This document shows positions 37,173 through 47,087 of a stretch of DNA of 64,000 nucleotides, piece after piece; position 1 is the first letter of the stretch; each line of letters starts with the position of its first letter. The notes under the pieces were generated by a model. The model saw nothing but the letters and a program-made list of their open reading frames with translations. It was not told the DNA's origin and searched no databases. The translations under genes were made by a program, and so were the position numbers. The DNA is from Arenibacter arenosicollis (GTDB taxonomy: Bacteria; Bacteroidota; Bacteroidia; Flavobacteriales; Flavobacteriaceae): NCBI RefSeq assembly GCF_014397245.1, contig NZ_JACLHY010000001.1, forward strand, positions 496,001 through 560,000, written 5' to 3'.

Positions 37173-37456
37173 ACTCTCCCGATAGCTATCGGGAGTCCCA
37201 GAAAAGGGACTCTGTCGAAGTGACCACCACAGTCATTTCGACCAATAGGGAGAAATCACACAACTAACTAAGCCAAAACATTAATTGGATATATAATTTC
37301 CTAGCTAGTAATAAGACAGATGAAACTTTTATAAAACCGTTGCCTGCGGGATTCCTGCCAATAGGGGATTCCATCGAAGTGACCAAGCCTTACACGGTCG
37401 AGGATTGAAATGGAAACACTAATTGTTCCAAACAAGCCCATCCAGATATGTGTGGA

Positions 37457-38101
37457 TTAAAGTAAATCCCTTAAATCTTCTATCGTATCAATGGTGTATT
37501 CCGCTTTGGGGACCTCCCCAAAACCGTATTGGGCGTAAACAAATGGTATTCGGTTCCCCTCGGCAGCGGTATAATCCCCCATGGTATCCCCAATATAGAT
37601 GGGTTTGGAAAGTGTATTTCTTGCAATGACCATTTTTACATTTTCGGTCTTGGACTTGCCCGTATTTCCCGAACATTCAAAATCTTTAAAATAGGCGCCC
37701 AAACCATGGTATTCATAAAAGGCCTCGATATAACCAGCCTGACAATTACTGACGATATACAAATCGTACTTACTCCCCAAAATCTTCAAGGTTTCTTCCA
37801 ATCCATGATATAAAACACATCCAGACTCCTTAATATAATTTACCTCTTGTAAATAACAACTGCTCATGACCTCGTCTTGCTGTTCTTTGGAAAGATATGG
37901 AAACAAATGCTGTCCTACCAGATCGTGCTGCATTCCCAGAATACCCTGTATATCCTCCTTGGAAATAGGATTTGTAATACAATCGAAACCATTCAGGGCC
38001 GTATGCCAAGCCTTGATACTCATGGGCATAGGATCCCAAAGAGTACCATCCAGGTCAAAAATGATGTTTTCAATGTTGTCCTTTAATCCACTCAGAGCCA
38101 T
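37457..38101 (-). CDS. HAD-superfamily phosphatase
   Basis: 214-residue cytosolic HAD hydrolase of the phosphoglycolate-phosphatase type. Motif I is FDLDGTLWD with Asp16 and Asp18. Motif II is in YIVSNCQAG, motif III Lys in GNTGKSKTENV, motif IV in YIGDTMGDYTAA. The cap domain is helical (about residues 22-90). It is the last gene of a ten-gene minus-strand run and lies 28 bp after the Gfo/Idh/MocA gene. It probably removes phosphate from an intermediate of that pathway. Confidence 0.82.
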   Translation of the reverse strand: MALSGLKDNIENIIFDLDGTLWDPMPMSIKAWHTALNGFDCITNPISKEDIQGILGMQHDLVGQHLFPYLSKEQQDEVMSSCYLQEVNYIKESGCVLYHGLEETLKILGSKYDLYIVSNCQAGYIEAFYEYHGLGAYFKDFECSGNTGKSKTENVKMVIARNTLSKPIYIGDTMGDYTAAEGNRIPFVYAQYGFGEVPKAEYTIDTIEDLRDLL

Positions 38102-38129
38102 TTTTTTGAGGTTTAGATTAAACTGGTGT

Positions 38130-39134
38130 CTAAATTAAATTGACTACCTCTCCCGTTTTGGCCGATTTATAGGCCGCATCCACAATGTCCAGCACCATTT
38201 GTCCTTCCACAAGTCCTGGAACGGGTTGTTGTCTAGTTTTGATACAGTCTACAAAATACTCCATTTGACGGGTATAGATTATTTGGTCGCAGTGATCTTC
38301 CCTTTTTGGAAGCTCGGGCACTGTTGTTACCGTGCCTTCCCCGTCTTTCATTTTTAAAAATGTTGGAAACAGATTGGCATAACCCTTGGTGCCGAACAAG
38401 CTGGTACTAGCTTCCGGTCCGTCCATATGGGGGTGCCACCATCCACTTTCTATAATGCTTTCCGTGCCATTGTCCCAAGTAATTACCAAAATACCTGTAT
38501 CGTCCACATCATAGTCTCCAAATTCCGTAGAAATTCTAGCATATACCTTAGCTGGTTTGGGATTACCCAAAATATACCTTACGGCATCAATGGCATGGAC
38601 ACCCATGTCTGCCAAGGCTCCTCCGCCTGCCAATTCCTTTTTGGTAAACCATCCGGAGGGACCCCAATTTTCATGTATACCATAGCCTTTGGTCTTAAAT
38701 ACTTTGCCTATCGTTCCAGAATCTACGGTATCCCTGATATAACGGGTGTCGGTATCAAAACGCCACATATGCCCTACCATAACCAATTGGTTATGCTTTT
38801 TGGCCACCTCCGCAATTTGCCTGCCTTCATCGCCACTGATTCCCATGGGTTTTTCAAGAAAAACATCCTTGCCATTTTGCAAAAACTCTATGGCATAGGG
38901 AGCATGAAATTGATTGGGAGTACTTATAATTACGGCATCCAGATCATCTCTTTTTACAAGGGATGAAATATCGTCCAGCGCTTCTTTAATATTGTATTTA
39001 AGAGCAAACTTTTTGGCATTGTCAATTTTTTTGGACACCACCGCCACAATTTCAACATTGGCTAAGGTTTGAAGTCCACGCGCATGATAATCCGATATAA
39101 ATCCTGCACCTATTAGGGCTATTCTGGTTGTCAT
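38130..39134 (-). CDS. Gfo/Idh/MocA family oxidoreductase
   Basis: 334-residue NAD(P)-dependent dehydrogenase of the glucose-fructose oxidoreductase/inositol dehydrogenase family. The Rossmann motif is IALIGAGFISDYHARGL. The catalytic FLEKPMG and the ADMGVHAIDAVRYILG stretch are both present. No signal peptide, so it is a cytosolic form. Together with the upstream DegT aminotransferase it could oxidise a sugar or inositol to a keto product that is then aminated or deaminated. The exact substrate cannot be read from the sequence. Confidence 0.87.
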   Translation of the reverse strand: MTTRIALIGAGFISDYHARGLQTLANVEIVAVVSKKIDNAKKFALKYNIKEALDDISSLVKRDDLDAVIISTPNQFHAPYAIEFLQNGKDVFLEKPMGISGDEGRQIAEVAKKHNQLVMVGHMWRFDTDTRYIRDTVDSGTIGKVFKTKGYGIHENWGPSGWFTKKELAGGGALADMGVHAIDAVRYILGNPKPAKVYARISTEFGDYDVDDTGILVITWDNGTESIIESGWWHPHMDGPEASTSLFGTKGYANLFPTFLKMKDGEGTVTTVPELPKREDHCDQIIYTRQMEYFVDCIKTRQQPVPGLVEGQMVLDIVDAAYKSAKTGEVVNLI

Positions 39135-39316
39135 ATGTTTAAAATTTTATAATTGATTAAAAAAGAAGTAATTACAAAATTTACAAACAGATGTAACCAC
39201 TTCGTTTTACTCACGTCCTTATTATTTTTTGTGTTCGTGAACCTTTCGGTTTCACATAAACTTATTTTAATCGTATCGGTATGGTATGCTTAAAAAAGTT
39301 TATGCTCATTTCATAG

Positions 39317-41092
39317 TTACTTATTTATTATAAACTCATCCACAATTTCTCCTACTTTGTTGTAGGTAGTGTATTTCAAAGTTTTATCTGTTAATGTCAT
39401 ATATTGATAAAATTGACCTTCCTTAAACCTCTTTTCAGCATAGGGTTCTTCGCCTATATCGTCATGATTTCCATTGGTCCCGATAGAAACTGCATATATA
39501 GTTCCGTCTTTAAACGAGTCCACAACTTTGCCATTATTAATGGGCTTTGAACGCATATAATAATGAATATGACCAGCCATGACCATATCAACATGGTAGG
39601 TGTCAAAAAGACCGCCCCATTCTTGCTGAATATCCAAATAAGGTTCTTCAAAATTATACGGTGGGAAATGTAACATGACGAATTTCCAAGTGGCATTGGA
39701 ATTTTTCAATTGATTCTCTATCCATTGGGTTTGTGCTTCATTGGGTTGGGTTGAATCGATCATCAAAAATAAAGCGTTGCCATATTCAAAAGCGTAAGTG
39801 CTTTCCGGATCCACGCTTTCAGGTCCATTTTTGGGCAAACTAAAAAGTTGATAATACATCCAAGCGCCCAAACCATCCTGGCGATCATGATTTCCAGGGA
39901 CGGGCATTAAGGGCTTATGGGAGAACACATCTTTCGAATATCCAAAAAACATGTCCCATTCGGTACGGTAAAGTCCTGTGGTTACAATATCGCCTGCAAT
40001 TGAATAAAATGCAGTTTCAGGATGTCGGAGGTTAGCATCGTTGAGCATTTCTGCCCATTTGGGATCCCTATGCGTATCTCCAAACCAAATAAACGAGAAC
40101 TCATCGGCATCCTTGGCTTCGGTCTTAAAGCTTCTAACGGAAGACCATGACTGCGCTTCTGCTGAACCTACGCGATACTCATAGTTGCCTCCGGCCTCCA
40201 AATTGTTCAGATTGGCTGTAAATCGGTTTATATACCTATCATTGAACAACATTCTATCTTCCATGCCCGATACCGAGGCATTTAAGGAAATAGTGTCGGA
40301 TGTATTTTTCTTCCAATACTGAACAGTTCCATCTTTTACGGTAGTATTGGTTCTCCATTGTACATCCATAGAATTTGTAGGATCCGCACTCCAGGTAAGC
40401 ATTATCTGATCGGGTTGACTGGAAGATGGGAATATTGTTTTGCGAAAAGCTCCTTCTACATGTGCTTCCCTGGCCCTTCCCCTAACCGTAGTGAACAATA
40501 CCTGACCCTCAAGTTCTTTGGGCAGTTCCGTAATTTTAAGGTCGGACCAGTCATGGTATGTAAAAGCCCCTTTTTTAAACACTTCCAAAGAATAATCCTT
40601 AGGATAGCGTTCGCTAATTATAGGTTCTTCATTGCTATTCTTTGGACCTACCGAAATAAAATAGACGACTCTATCCATGTCGAACCCCGGGATTCCGATA
40701 TTTACCCAACCCGCGCCAAAATCCTTTTGCCAAACTTCATAATCATACACTTCATTTTTTACGAGTTCATCGGTCTTTATAAAACCACTTTCCTTAAGCC
40801 AAAACGGTATTTCATGATCAAGATGTCTCATCAAAGAAACCGTTACCGGTACATTAACCTTAAAATATTGGTAACGGGTTGCCAGTGTTGTTTTCTCGCT
40901 ATCGGTCAGAAATTGGAGCATAAAAGTATCGTCAATGGAATCATAGTCCTTGGGATCTACTTTTTCATACAATCTTGTGATCACAGTATCCATTACACCT
41001 TTTACAGAGGCATTGTTCTGTTGTTCTTCCTTTTTGGTTTCGGAACAGGAAAAAATTAAAAACAAGATGGAAACTATTAAGTATTTTCTCAT
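39317..41092 (-). CDS. Purple-acid-phosphatase-type metallophosphoesterase lipoprotein
   Basis: 591-residue exported phosphatase. The N-terminus RKYLIVSILFLIFSC is a lipoprotein signal. A fibronectin-III-like purple-acid-phosphatase N-domain lies at about residues 215-325 (IMLTWSADPTNSMDVQWRT). Metal ligands are visible as FGDTH (Asp339, His341), AGDIV (Asp368), GNHD (Asn401-Asp403), LHFPPYN (His475) and GHIHYYMR (His508, His510). The first 200 residues are an extra domain I cannot name. It lies 74 bp after the glycerophosphodiesterase gene. The two together would strip phosphoglycerol or phosphate from a substrate outside the cytosol. Confidence 0.83.
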   Translation of the reverse strand: MRKYLIVSILFLIFSCSETKKEEQQNNASVKGVMDTVITRLYEKVDPKDYDSIDDTFMLQFLTDSEKTTLATRYQYFKVNVPVTVSLMRHLDHEIPFWLKESGFIKTDELVKNEVYDYEVWQKDFGAGWVNIGIPGFDMDRVVYFISVGPKNSNEEPIISERYPKDYSLEVFKKGAFTYHDWSDLKITELPKELEGQVLFTTVRGRAREAHVEGAFRKTIFPSSSQPDQIMLTWSADPTNSMDVQWRTNTTVKDGTVQYWKKNTSDTISLNASVSGMEDRMLFNDRYINRFTANLNNLEAGGNYEYRVGSAEAQSWSSVRSFKTEAKDADEFSFIWFGDTHRDPKWAEMLNDANLRHPETAFYSIAGDIVTTGLYRTEWDMFFGYSKDVFSHKPLMPVPGNHDRQDGLGAWMYYQLFSLPKNGPESVDPESTYAFEYGNALFLMIDSTQPNEAQTQWIENQLKNSNATWKFVMLHFPPYNFEEPYLDIQQEWGGLFDTYHVDMVMAGHIHYYMRSKPINNGKVVDSFKDGTIYAVSIGTNGNHDDIGEEPYAEKRFKEGQFYQYMTLTDKTLKYTTYNKVGEIVDEFIINK

Positions 41093-41165
41093 TTAATTAG
41101 AATGTATTTATTCTTTGGATTTTACCATATTCTGTGATTACTGTTGGGGTGCTTTACCAAGGTGA

Positions 41166-41984
41166 TTAATTCGCTCTTGAAAAAGCGTCCAGCATTTTGG
41201 ACAAACGATCTGTCAAAATAAAATCGACCCCTGCATCCAATAATTCCTTCACACGACCTGCTTCTTCGGAATGAAAATAATTAATGCGAATCCTATTTTC
41301 CTTCAGCTTCTTCAAATCTGCCAACATATTTTCATCGTCCCTACTACTTTTTATTTGAAGAAATTTGAAGCCTTTTTCAATGGTTTCATCAATATATTCA
41401 GCGCGAGTGGATAATCGCTCCATGTTGCACATCATAATATTGGGATTTACCTGCCTTACCCCTTTGGCAGCCTCATTATTACAAGCAATAACAGCCTGGT
41501 GGATTCTGTCCGCAGAAATCACAGCTTCCGCTGTTGCCGCACCCAATTTTTCATCCCCTTTTAAATGGATATTAAGCCAGATGTTTTTCGGCATAATATC
41601 CAAGGCCTCCTTTAAGGTGGGAACCCTTTCTTTCTTAAACTCTTTGGATTTCCATTTCCCCGCATCCAGCCTTTTTATTTTTCTCAATGTAAGATTCTTC
41701 ACCAGTCCACGACCATTGGTGGTCCTATTTACCTTATCATCGTGCATAATCACCAATTGATTATCCTTTGTCATTTGGACATCGAATTCGATCATCTGCG
41801 CACCTAACCGAATAGCCTCCGCAAATGCCGCCAAAGTATTCTCAGGTTGGGTTTCAGTAGCACCCCTATGGGCACAAATACCCTTTTGTGGTAAACCGTA
41901 GTTGTCCGACACCACCATGGAATCTTGAGAATAAACAAGGGTATTCCAAGAGCAAAGAATAAAAAGACTTATCACTAATTTCAT
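41166..41984 (-). CDS. Exported glycerophosphodiester phosphodiesterase
   Basis: 272-residue GDPD-family enzyme, which splits glycerophosphodiesters to glycerol-3-phosphate and an alcohol. Catalytic residues are visible: His39-Arg40 in CAHRGATETQPENT, Glu66 and Asp68 in IEFDVQ, His81 in VIMHDDKVNRTTNG. The N-terminus LVISLFILCSWNTLVYSQ is a signal peptide, so it works in the periplasm. It is between the DegT aminotransferase and the phosphatase in the sugar operon, which is unusual for a housekeeping GlpQ. Confidence 0.88.
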   Translation of the reverse strand: MKLVISLFILCSWNTLVYSQDSMVVSDNYGLPQKGICAHRGATETQPENTLAAFAEAIRLGAQMIEFDVQMTKDNQLVIMHDDKVNRTTNGRGLVKNLTLRKIKRLDAGKWKSKEFKKERVPTLKEALDIMPKNIWLNIHLKGDEKLGAATAEAVISADRIHQAVIACNNEAAKGVRQVNPNIMMCNMERLSTRAEYIDETIEKGFKFLQIKSSRDDENMLADLKKLKENRIRINYFHSEEAGRVKELLDAGVDFILTDRLSKMLDAFSRAN

Positions 41985-42042
41985 CCGTGTAATATATTGC
42001 TTATTATAAGATATTGTCTTTGGGAGGGCAGCCCCTATTTCC

Positions 42043-43326
42043 TTAATCCATCAATTCCTCGGCATGGGTATAAATCTTCTTTATGGCCACGGCCACTAAG
42101 TCCATATCTGCTTTTGTTCCCATCAGCACCTTGTGGTGTACACAAACCGATTCTTCCTTAAAAATCCGCTCGCAGACGGGTAATGAAAATCTTTTGGGAT
42201 CAATGGCCTTCCAATAAGCATCGTTTAATTTATGCCTGGAAGGTTTGGTGTGCGGCACATATAAAGAACAATTGTTCAGTGGCTCATAACTAGCATCTAC
42301 CATTATACCCAATTCTGCCTCGAGGGCAGATCTAAACTTCTCCACAGGCAAATTCTTGAACTTGCTTGTATCGTATCGAAAGGCAAAATTAAAATAAGCC
42401 TTTTTGGTCTCTCTATCATCTCTTCTTAAAGGTGTCACCCCCTCAATTTCCTTTAGAAGCGTATTTAAATATGCCCCATTGGCATCTCTATTTGCATTTT
42501 GTTCCGGCAATCTTTTTAAACCCTCTACCAGTATAGCTGCCTGAAATTCGGTAATCCGATAGTTCCCGGATTGAATAAAATTACCGTCATCACCATAATC
42601 TCCTATCCCTTTGTCAGCACCAATAAGCGAGTCTCCCTCCGGTCTGCGACCAACATTTCTTAGGGCATCCAATTTTTCAGCTAAATCAGTATCATCCGTG
42701 GTAACAGATCCACCTTCACCAGCTGTTAAATGTTTTGATAATTGAAAACTAAAACTACCTACATTACCAATACTACCTGCCTTTTTACCTTTCCATTCAC
42801 CTCCATGCTTATGGGCGCAATCCTCAATAACATAAAGATTATGTTTTTTGGCAATGGCCATTATCGCATCCATATCCGCAAAAGCGCCATAGAGATGTAC
42901 TGGAATAATAGCTTTTGTTCTTGGAGTTATGGCTTTCTCTATTTCTTTTGGATCAATACACCAGGTATCCTCACAAATATCTACCAATATGGGAGTAGCA
43001 TTTACGTCGATTACGGTGGCAGCAGTAGCTTGCCATGTTAGACCCGGGACAATAACCTCGTCACCAACTCCAATACCCAAGGCTTCCAACGCAATTTGTA
43101 TGGTTATGGTACCATTTACAGCACAAATGGCATGTTTTACTCCTGTATATTTTGCAAATAGTTTATTGAACTCTATTTCCTTTGGTCCATTATAGGACCA
43201 TACTCCACTGTTAAGAACCTCAATTAGGGCAATTTCCTCCTCTTTCCCCCAAACCGGCCATTTCGGCCACGGATTTATAGTGGTATCACGACTAGGTGCG
43301 CCTCCATTTATTGCTAATTTTTTCAT
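42043..43326 (-). CDS. DegT/DnrJ/EryC1-type aminotransferase (scyllo-inosose aminotransferase-like)
   Basis: 427-residue PLP aminotransferase. The PLP Lys is Lys198 in FQLSKHLTAGEGG; Asp169 in VIEDCAHKHGG binds the pyridine. The run VGDEVIVPGLTWQATAATV and IPVHLYGAFADMD closely recall, from memory, the L-glutamine:scyllo-inosose aminotransferases (BtrR/StsC). The enzyme probably aminates or deaminates a keto-cyclitol or keto-sugar. In a degradative operon with a Gfo/Idh/MocA dehydrogenase, deamination of an amino-sugar or inosamine is a reasonable guess. No signal peptide, so it is cytosolic. Confidence 0.85.
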   Translation of the reverse strand: MKKLAINGGAPSRDTTINPWPKWPVWGKEEEIALIEVLNSGVWSYNGPKEIEFNKLFAKYTGVKHAICAVNGTITIQIALEALGIGVGDEVIVPGLTWQATAATVIDVNATPILVDICEDTWCIDPKEIEKAITPRTKAIIPVHLYGAFADMDAIMAIAKKHNLYVIEDCAHKHGGEWKGKKAGSIGNVGSFSFQLSKHLTAGEGGSVTTDDTDLAEKLDALRNVGRRPEGDSLIGADKGIGDYGDDGNFIQSGNYRITEFQAAILVEGLKRLPEQNANRDANGAYLNTLLKEIEGVTPLRRDDRETKKAYFNFAFRYDTSKFKNLPVEKFRSALEAELGIMVDASYEPLNNCSLYVPHTKPSRHKLNDAYWKAIDPKRFSLPVCERIFKEESVCVHHKVLMGTKADMDLVAVAIKKIYTHAEELMD

Positions 43327-43354
43327 TTTTAATGGTTGTTTAGAATGAATTCGT

Positions 43355-44446
43355 TTATAATTTTTCAGGGTCCAATACTACATGTTTCACGGTCTTTCTG
43401 TTCCATGTATACACAATATGTATTAATCCGTCAGGGGTTTGAATCAGGGTAGGATACGAATATTCCTCCCCCTTTTTATCGGTTGTTTCCGTTAGTGGCT
43501 CTAAATCCAACACCCTTTTCCAGGTTTTTCCGTCTTTGGAAATACCAACGCTCAAGGGAACCCTATCCTCAGATTCTATACGGGTTGGATTGTAGATCAA
43601 TATATTCCTTCCATCTTTCATGGTAATGGCATCTATCCCTGAGTCAGGATTGGGAAGCGCTGTAGCTGTCATTTCAGTCCAGGAAAGTCCACCGTCATAG
43701 GACCAATTTTGGCCAATTACACCCTGATAGGTTCTACTTAATAATTGAATGGTATCGTTACCATGGTCCAGGATTGCCGGTTGTATGGCCTTAAATGTTT
43801 TTCCATCGTTCAAGGGAGCTGTTTTAGTCCATGTTTTGCCAAAATCCACACTCCTTTCCAGGTAAATCTTATGACCCTCCGTTTCACTCTCGGTACTTGA
43901 AGGGGATAAAATATCCCCATTGGACAAGGTAACGGGCCTATTCTTTATAGGACCTAAAATTCCTTTGTCCAATCTGTTAGGGGCAGACCAACTAAGTCCG
44001 TCATCCTCGGAGGTTTTATACATTCCCCACCAATATAATGGATCGGGCCCTACCTTATAAAAGAGAATCAATTGTTTATTTTTAGGCTTAAATAGTACTG
44101 GATTCCATGATGGATATCTAACTCCGTCTTCCTCTACGCCATCGGCCACTTCAACGGGGGTCGTCCAAATGCCATTCTTTTTTCTAGAAACCCAAATGCC
44201 TACATCATTGTTTTTTTCCTCTGTTCCCCCAAACCAGGAAGCAACCAGTGTTCCATTACTGAATTCAATGGTTGGCGCATGGCATTGGGGTGTTAGCCCA
44301 TGGCCTATTTCATATATGTACTCTTCAACAACAATAGCAGGGTGCTTAGCTGTTGTTTCCAATTTACTTTCCTTGGCCTTTTCCTTACAGGACCCACCTG
44401 ATATTAGAAGGGTACAGGCAAGCACATATTTTGTCCAAATTAGCAT
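43355..44446 (-). CDS. Sialidase-like six-bladed propeller lipoprotein
   Basis: 363-residue exported protein. The N-terminus KYVLACTLLISGGSC is a lipoprotein signal. At least four Asp-boxes are visible: SEDDGLSWS, SVDFGKTWT, SYDGGLSWT and SKDGKTW. The start of the fold is HAPTIEFSNGTLVASWFGG, and PSWNPVLF follows. The family is BNR-repeat-like (Sialidase_2), which covers many non-sialidase glycosidases and lyases in Bacteroidota. The Arg triad of true sialidases cannot be confirmed. It follows GH2 by 60 bp and is likely to act on a sugar in the periplasm or at the cell surface. Confidence 0.8.
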   Translation of the reverse strand: MLIWTKYVLACTLLISGGSCKEKAKESKLETTAKHPAIVVEEYIYEIGHGLTPQCHAPTIEFSNGTLVASWFGGTEEKNNDVGIWVSRKKNGIWTTPVEVADGVEEDGVRYPSWNPVLFKPKNKQLILFYKVGPDPLYWWGMYKTSEDDGLSWSAPNRLDKGILGPIKNRPVTLSNGDILSPSSTESETEGHKIYLERSVDFGKTWTKTAPLNDGKTFKAIQPAILDHGNDTIQLLSRTYQGVIGQNWSYDGGLSWTEMTATALPNPDSGIDAITMKDGRNILIYNPTRIESEDRVPLSVGISKDGKTWKRVLDLEPLTETTDKKGEEYSYPTLIQTPDGLIHIVYTWNRKTVKHVVLDPEKL

Positions 44447-44506
44447 AATAACAATGATTAAAAATTAAGTAATCCAAACTAGGAAATGGGCAAATAATAA
44501 GGGCTA

Positions 44507-47077
44507 TTATAAATTCCAGCCTTCCACCTTCAAATCGGCGGGAGAAGTCCCTTTAAAATTAGCACACACCATCCGTTCTTCCCCAGGGAGTAAATTGATA
44601 AAATTGTCCTCCCAGAAAATAGGAAGTATAAGTTCCCCGCTCTTTTTATCCACAACTTTTAGGTTGATTAAAAACGCAATATGGTCGCTGTTGTTCTTAA
44701 GTTCCACCTTAATATTTTGATGTTCTCCATCCTGTTCAAAATAATGAGACTCCTCCAACTGGGTCTTGGGCAGCTCATTCAACTGCTTAAAGTCTGCATA
44801 AACCTTACTGGGGGTGTGAAATGCAAATGATCCCAAATCGGCCTCATAGTCCAAAACCTCTTCTTTTGTGGAGAGCCAATAAAAATTATTGCTGATTTCG
44901 ACCCCTTTCTTATCCAACAATCGAAGATCTACAAAATAGGTAGTTGTTAGACCTTTCAATTCATTCAAGGCGATAATAGATTTGGATGAATCCGATGCCA
45001 TATTAAAGGCGACCTTTTCTTCAAAGAGTATTTCCGATTTTATGGAATAGACTCGAATATGGGCCGTCAAATTTTCTACTGGACTTATAAGGTCATTAAC
45101 GGCATAAATATGTTTATCCCCATAATTGTATATCAGGCTTAAGGGCAAACATGCCTTTTGTGTAGCATATAATGCCGCTGTAGGATTTAAGTAATAATCG
45201 TACAATTGCCAGTACATCTTAGGCCAAGCCGCGTTCAACATCCACTGGACAATACCAGTTGATCTCTCTTTATAAACCTGAAAAGCTTCGAACATAGGGC
45301 GCATAAGCTCATAGTTCATGGCCTGTGCTTTTTTATCGAACTCTTCCAAAGTACTTGGTGTTCCATATTTTTCCTCAATGGCCTTGGTAAATCTACTTAT
45401 ATCGGCAAATTCATACCGGCCACAATGATAGTTCCAGGCTTCCCCAATAGGCCATAATTGTTCCTCGGGAAACATCTTTTTTAAACTTTCCAATTGGGGA
45501 ACTTGGGCCCCCGGGCCGGTTTCTGTATTAAAACCGTAGGCTCCACCAAACTTGGTATCCGTAAACCAGTATACCGGTGCGGTATAGGCATAAGGGCCCA
45601 ACATTTTTACCCCAGATGAGCCACTGATCTCACTTATGACATCTTCACTCCCAATAACATGTTGGTCACTGCCCACACCTCCTGTAGAATTTAAATATGG
45701 CCTTGTGGGGTCATATTTGGCGAAAGAGTCTATATATTTTTGTTCCAATTCTGTGATGGGGACTTTATCGCTGGCAACAGTCCATACAAATATGCTGGGG
45801 TGATTTCGCAACCATATCACCTGATCCTCCCAGGCTTGGGCAACATGTGCTATATCCTTGGGCTTATATACCCCCCCAAAACGTTCATTTACAGGGACGC
45901 CCATATGGATCTCATGTTCCCAATGACAGCTCCATCCTACCATTAATAAAATTCCATGTTCATCACATAGGTCGTACAACTTATGGTCTTTTCCCCAAAA
46001 ACCCTCCAAACGAATACAATTGAGATTCATTTGTTTTACATACTTCACCTGTGCTTCAATACTTTCGTCCGTATCCATCAAAAGCATATCATCTGTCCAG
46101 CCGCCACCTTTGATCAATACCTTTTGTCCGTTTACTTTATAGCCACGGTGAATATCATTTAACCAATAGTCCTCTATTTGGCGAATTCCAAATCTCACCT
46201 GGGACTTATCCAAAACCTCATCACTGGCTACAAATTTTAAATTCAAATCATATAGGTCTGGATTACCCAAATGAATAGGCCACCAAAGTTTTGGATCCTT
46301 AAAACTAAGTTCCGAAAACTCTTTGCTTGTAAAAATTACCAGCTCCTTATCCTTAGGGGCAAGGCTTATCTTTTTCTTAAATTCTACAGCCCCTATGGTC
46401 CCGATAAGATCTCCTGTAATAGCAGTATCGGTATAGTTAGCCAGTTCCGTTGAAACGGTTAGATCCGCTTCTTTCAAGGTTTCTAGATTTACTTTGGTCT
46501 GTACGAAAGGTTTTTCAATATGTACCCCACCATGAAGATATAGGGTTACTGGTCTAAAAACACCCATATCCCCATCCGGAGGGGCAGGATTCCAGTCTAC
46601 AAAACCAATACTAAAATCGCCTGGTTTGGGAGGAATTACCTCAATGGCCAATACGTTGGTTCCACTCTTAAGGTTTTCACTTACATCAAAAGCAGTTATA
46701 CGAAAAGCCCCGTCTATCGCCGTGGAATCGGCTACTAGCTTGCCATTTAACCATACATTGGCCTTATAATTAATACCGTCAAAATTCAAACTGCCAAAAT
46801 TATCGGCTTGATTCTGTGTAAGTTCAAAATTAGTGGCATACCACCATGGCACTTTAAACAGTTCGGTTGGTATCGATTTTAGATTTTCCCCAAAATAGGG
46901 GTCTTCATAAACCTTATTGGCCACCAAAGTGCTCAAAACGGTAGATGGAACTTTAGCGGTCAACCAATTATTGGAAATTGAGGACTTGGTAGAAATTTCT
47001 TCCCCTTTTTCCGAAACTTTATTTGAACTCTGGATTCTCCAATTATCAGATAAGTCTATTTTGACGGATCTATGCAT
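44507..47077 (-). CDS. Glycoside hydrolase family 2, exo-beta-glucosaminidase-like
   Basis: 856-residue GH2 enzyme. Sugar-binding domain (about 1-190, with GINYKANVWLNGKLV), immunoglobulin-like domain (about 190-305), then the catalytic barrel beginning at about 305. The nucleophile is probably Glu519 in GFNTETGPG. The acid/base region reads VWTVASDKVPITELEQ, with SD in place of the usual NE of beta-galactosidases. This recalls the exo-beta-D-glucosaminidase (CsxA) branch. No signal peptide is found at this start, and AGGAAAAAT lies upstream as a possible ribosome site. It begins 11 bp after the second small membrane protein gene. A cytosolic role after uptake is suggested. Confidence 0.83.
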   Translation of the reverse strand: MHRSVKIDLSDNWRIQSSNKVSEKGEEISTKSSISNNWLTAKVPSTVLSTLVANKVYEDPYFGENLKSIPTELFKVPWWYATNFELTQNQADNFGSLNFDGINYKANVWLNGKLVADSTAIDGAFRITAFDVSENLKSGTNVLAIEVIPPKPGDFSIGFVDWNPAPPDGDMGVFRPVTLYLHGGVHIEKPFVQTKVNLETLKEADLTVSTELANYTDTAITGDLIGTIGAVEFKKKISLAPKDKELVIFTSKEFSELSFKDPKLWWPIHLGNPDLYDLNLKFVASDEVLDKSQVRFGIRQIEDYWLNDIHRGYKVNGQKVLIKGGGWTDDMLLMDTDESIEAQVKYVKQMNLNCIRLEGFWGKDHKLYDLCDEHGILLMVGWSCHWEHEIHMGVPVNERFGGVYKPKDIAHVAQAWEDQVIWLRNHPSIFVWTVASDKVPITELEQKYIDSFAKYDPTRPYLNSTGGVGSDQHVIGSEDVISEISGSSGVKMLGPYAYTAPVYWFTDTKFGGAYGFNTETGPGAQVPQLESLKKMFPEEQLWPIGEAWNYHCGRYEFADISRFTKAIEEKYGTPSTLEEFDKKAQAMNYELMRPMFEAFQVYKERSTGIVQWMLNAAWPKMYWQLYDYYLNPTAALYATQKACLPLSLIYNYGDKHIYAVNDLISPVENLTAHIRVYSIKSEILFEEKVAFNMASDSSKSIIALNELKGLTTTYFVDLRLLDKKGVEISNNFYWLSTKEEVLDYEADLGSFAFHTPSKVYADFKQLNELPKTQLEESHYFEQDGEHQNIKVELKNNSDHIAFLINLKVVDKKSGELILPIFWEDNFINLLPGEERMVCANFKGTSPADLKVEGWNL

Positions 47078-47087
47078 TCTATATATT

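Larger units (their letters stand above)
36263..37456. other. 1.2-kb non-coding region built from repeats
   Basis: No credible gene is found; the short open frames here are not protein-like. The stretch is made of repeated blocks (listed separately) in the same order twice. Short TCG(A/G)AGTGAC segments recur near 36718, 37213 and 37373. It separates the DUF1553 operon from the HAD gene that ends the sugar-utilisation operon. At 36526-36558 the stem CTCCCTTT / AAAGGGAG with a T-run resembles a + strand terminator, although no + strand gene precedes it. Confidence 0.6.

Noticed and set aside
36263-37456. CRISPR array or small coding genes
   Set aside because: Repeats are long, few and unevenly spaced, without uniform spacers. 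The open frames have no start context or protein-like composition.
43355-44446. True sialidase acting on sialic acid
   Set aside because: Asp-boxes show only the propeller fold; no sialic acid catabolic genes (nanA, nanE) are nearby and the Arg triad cannot be confirmed.
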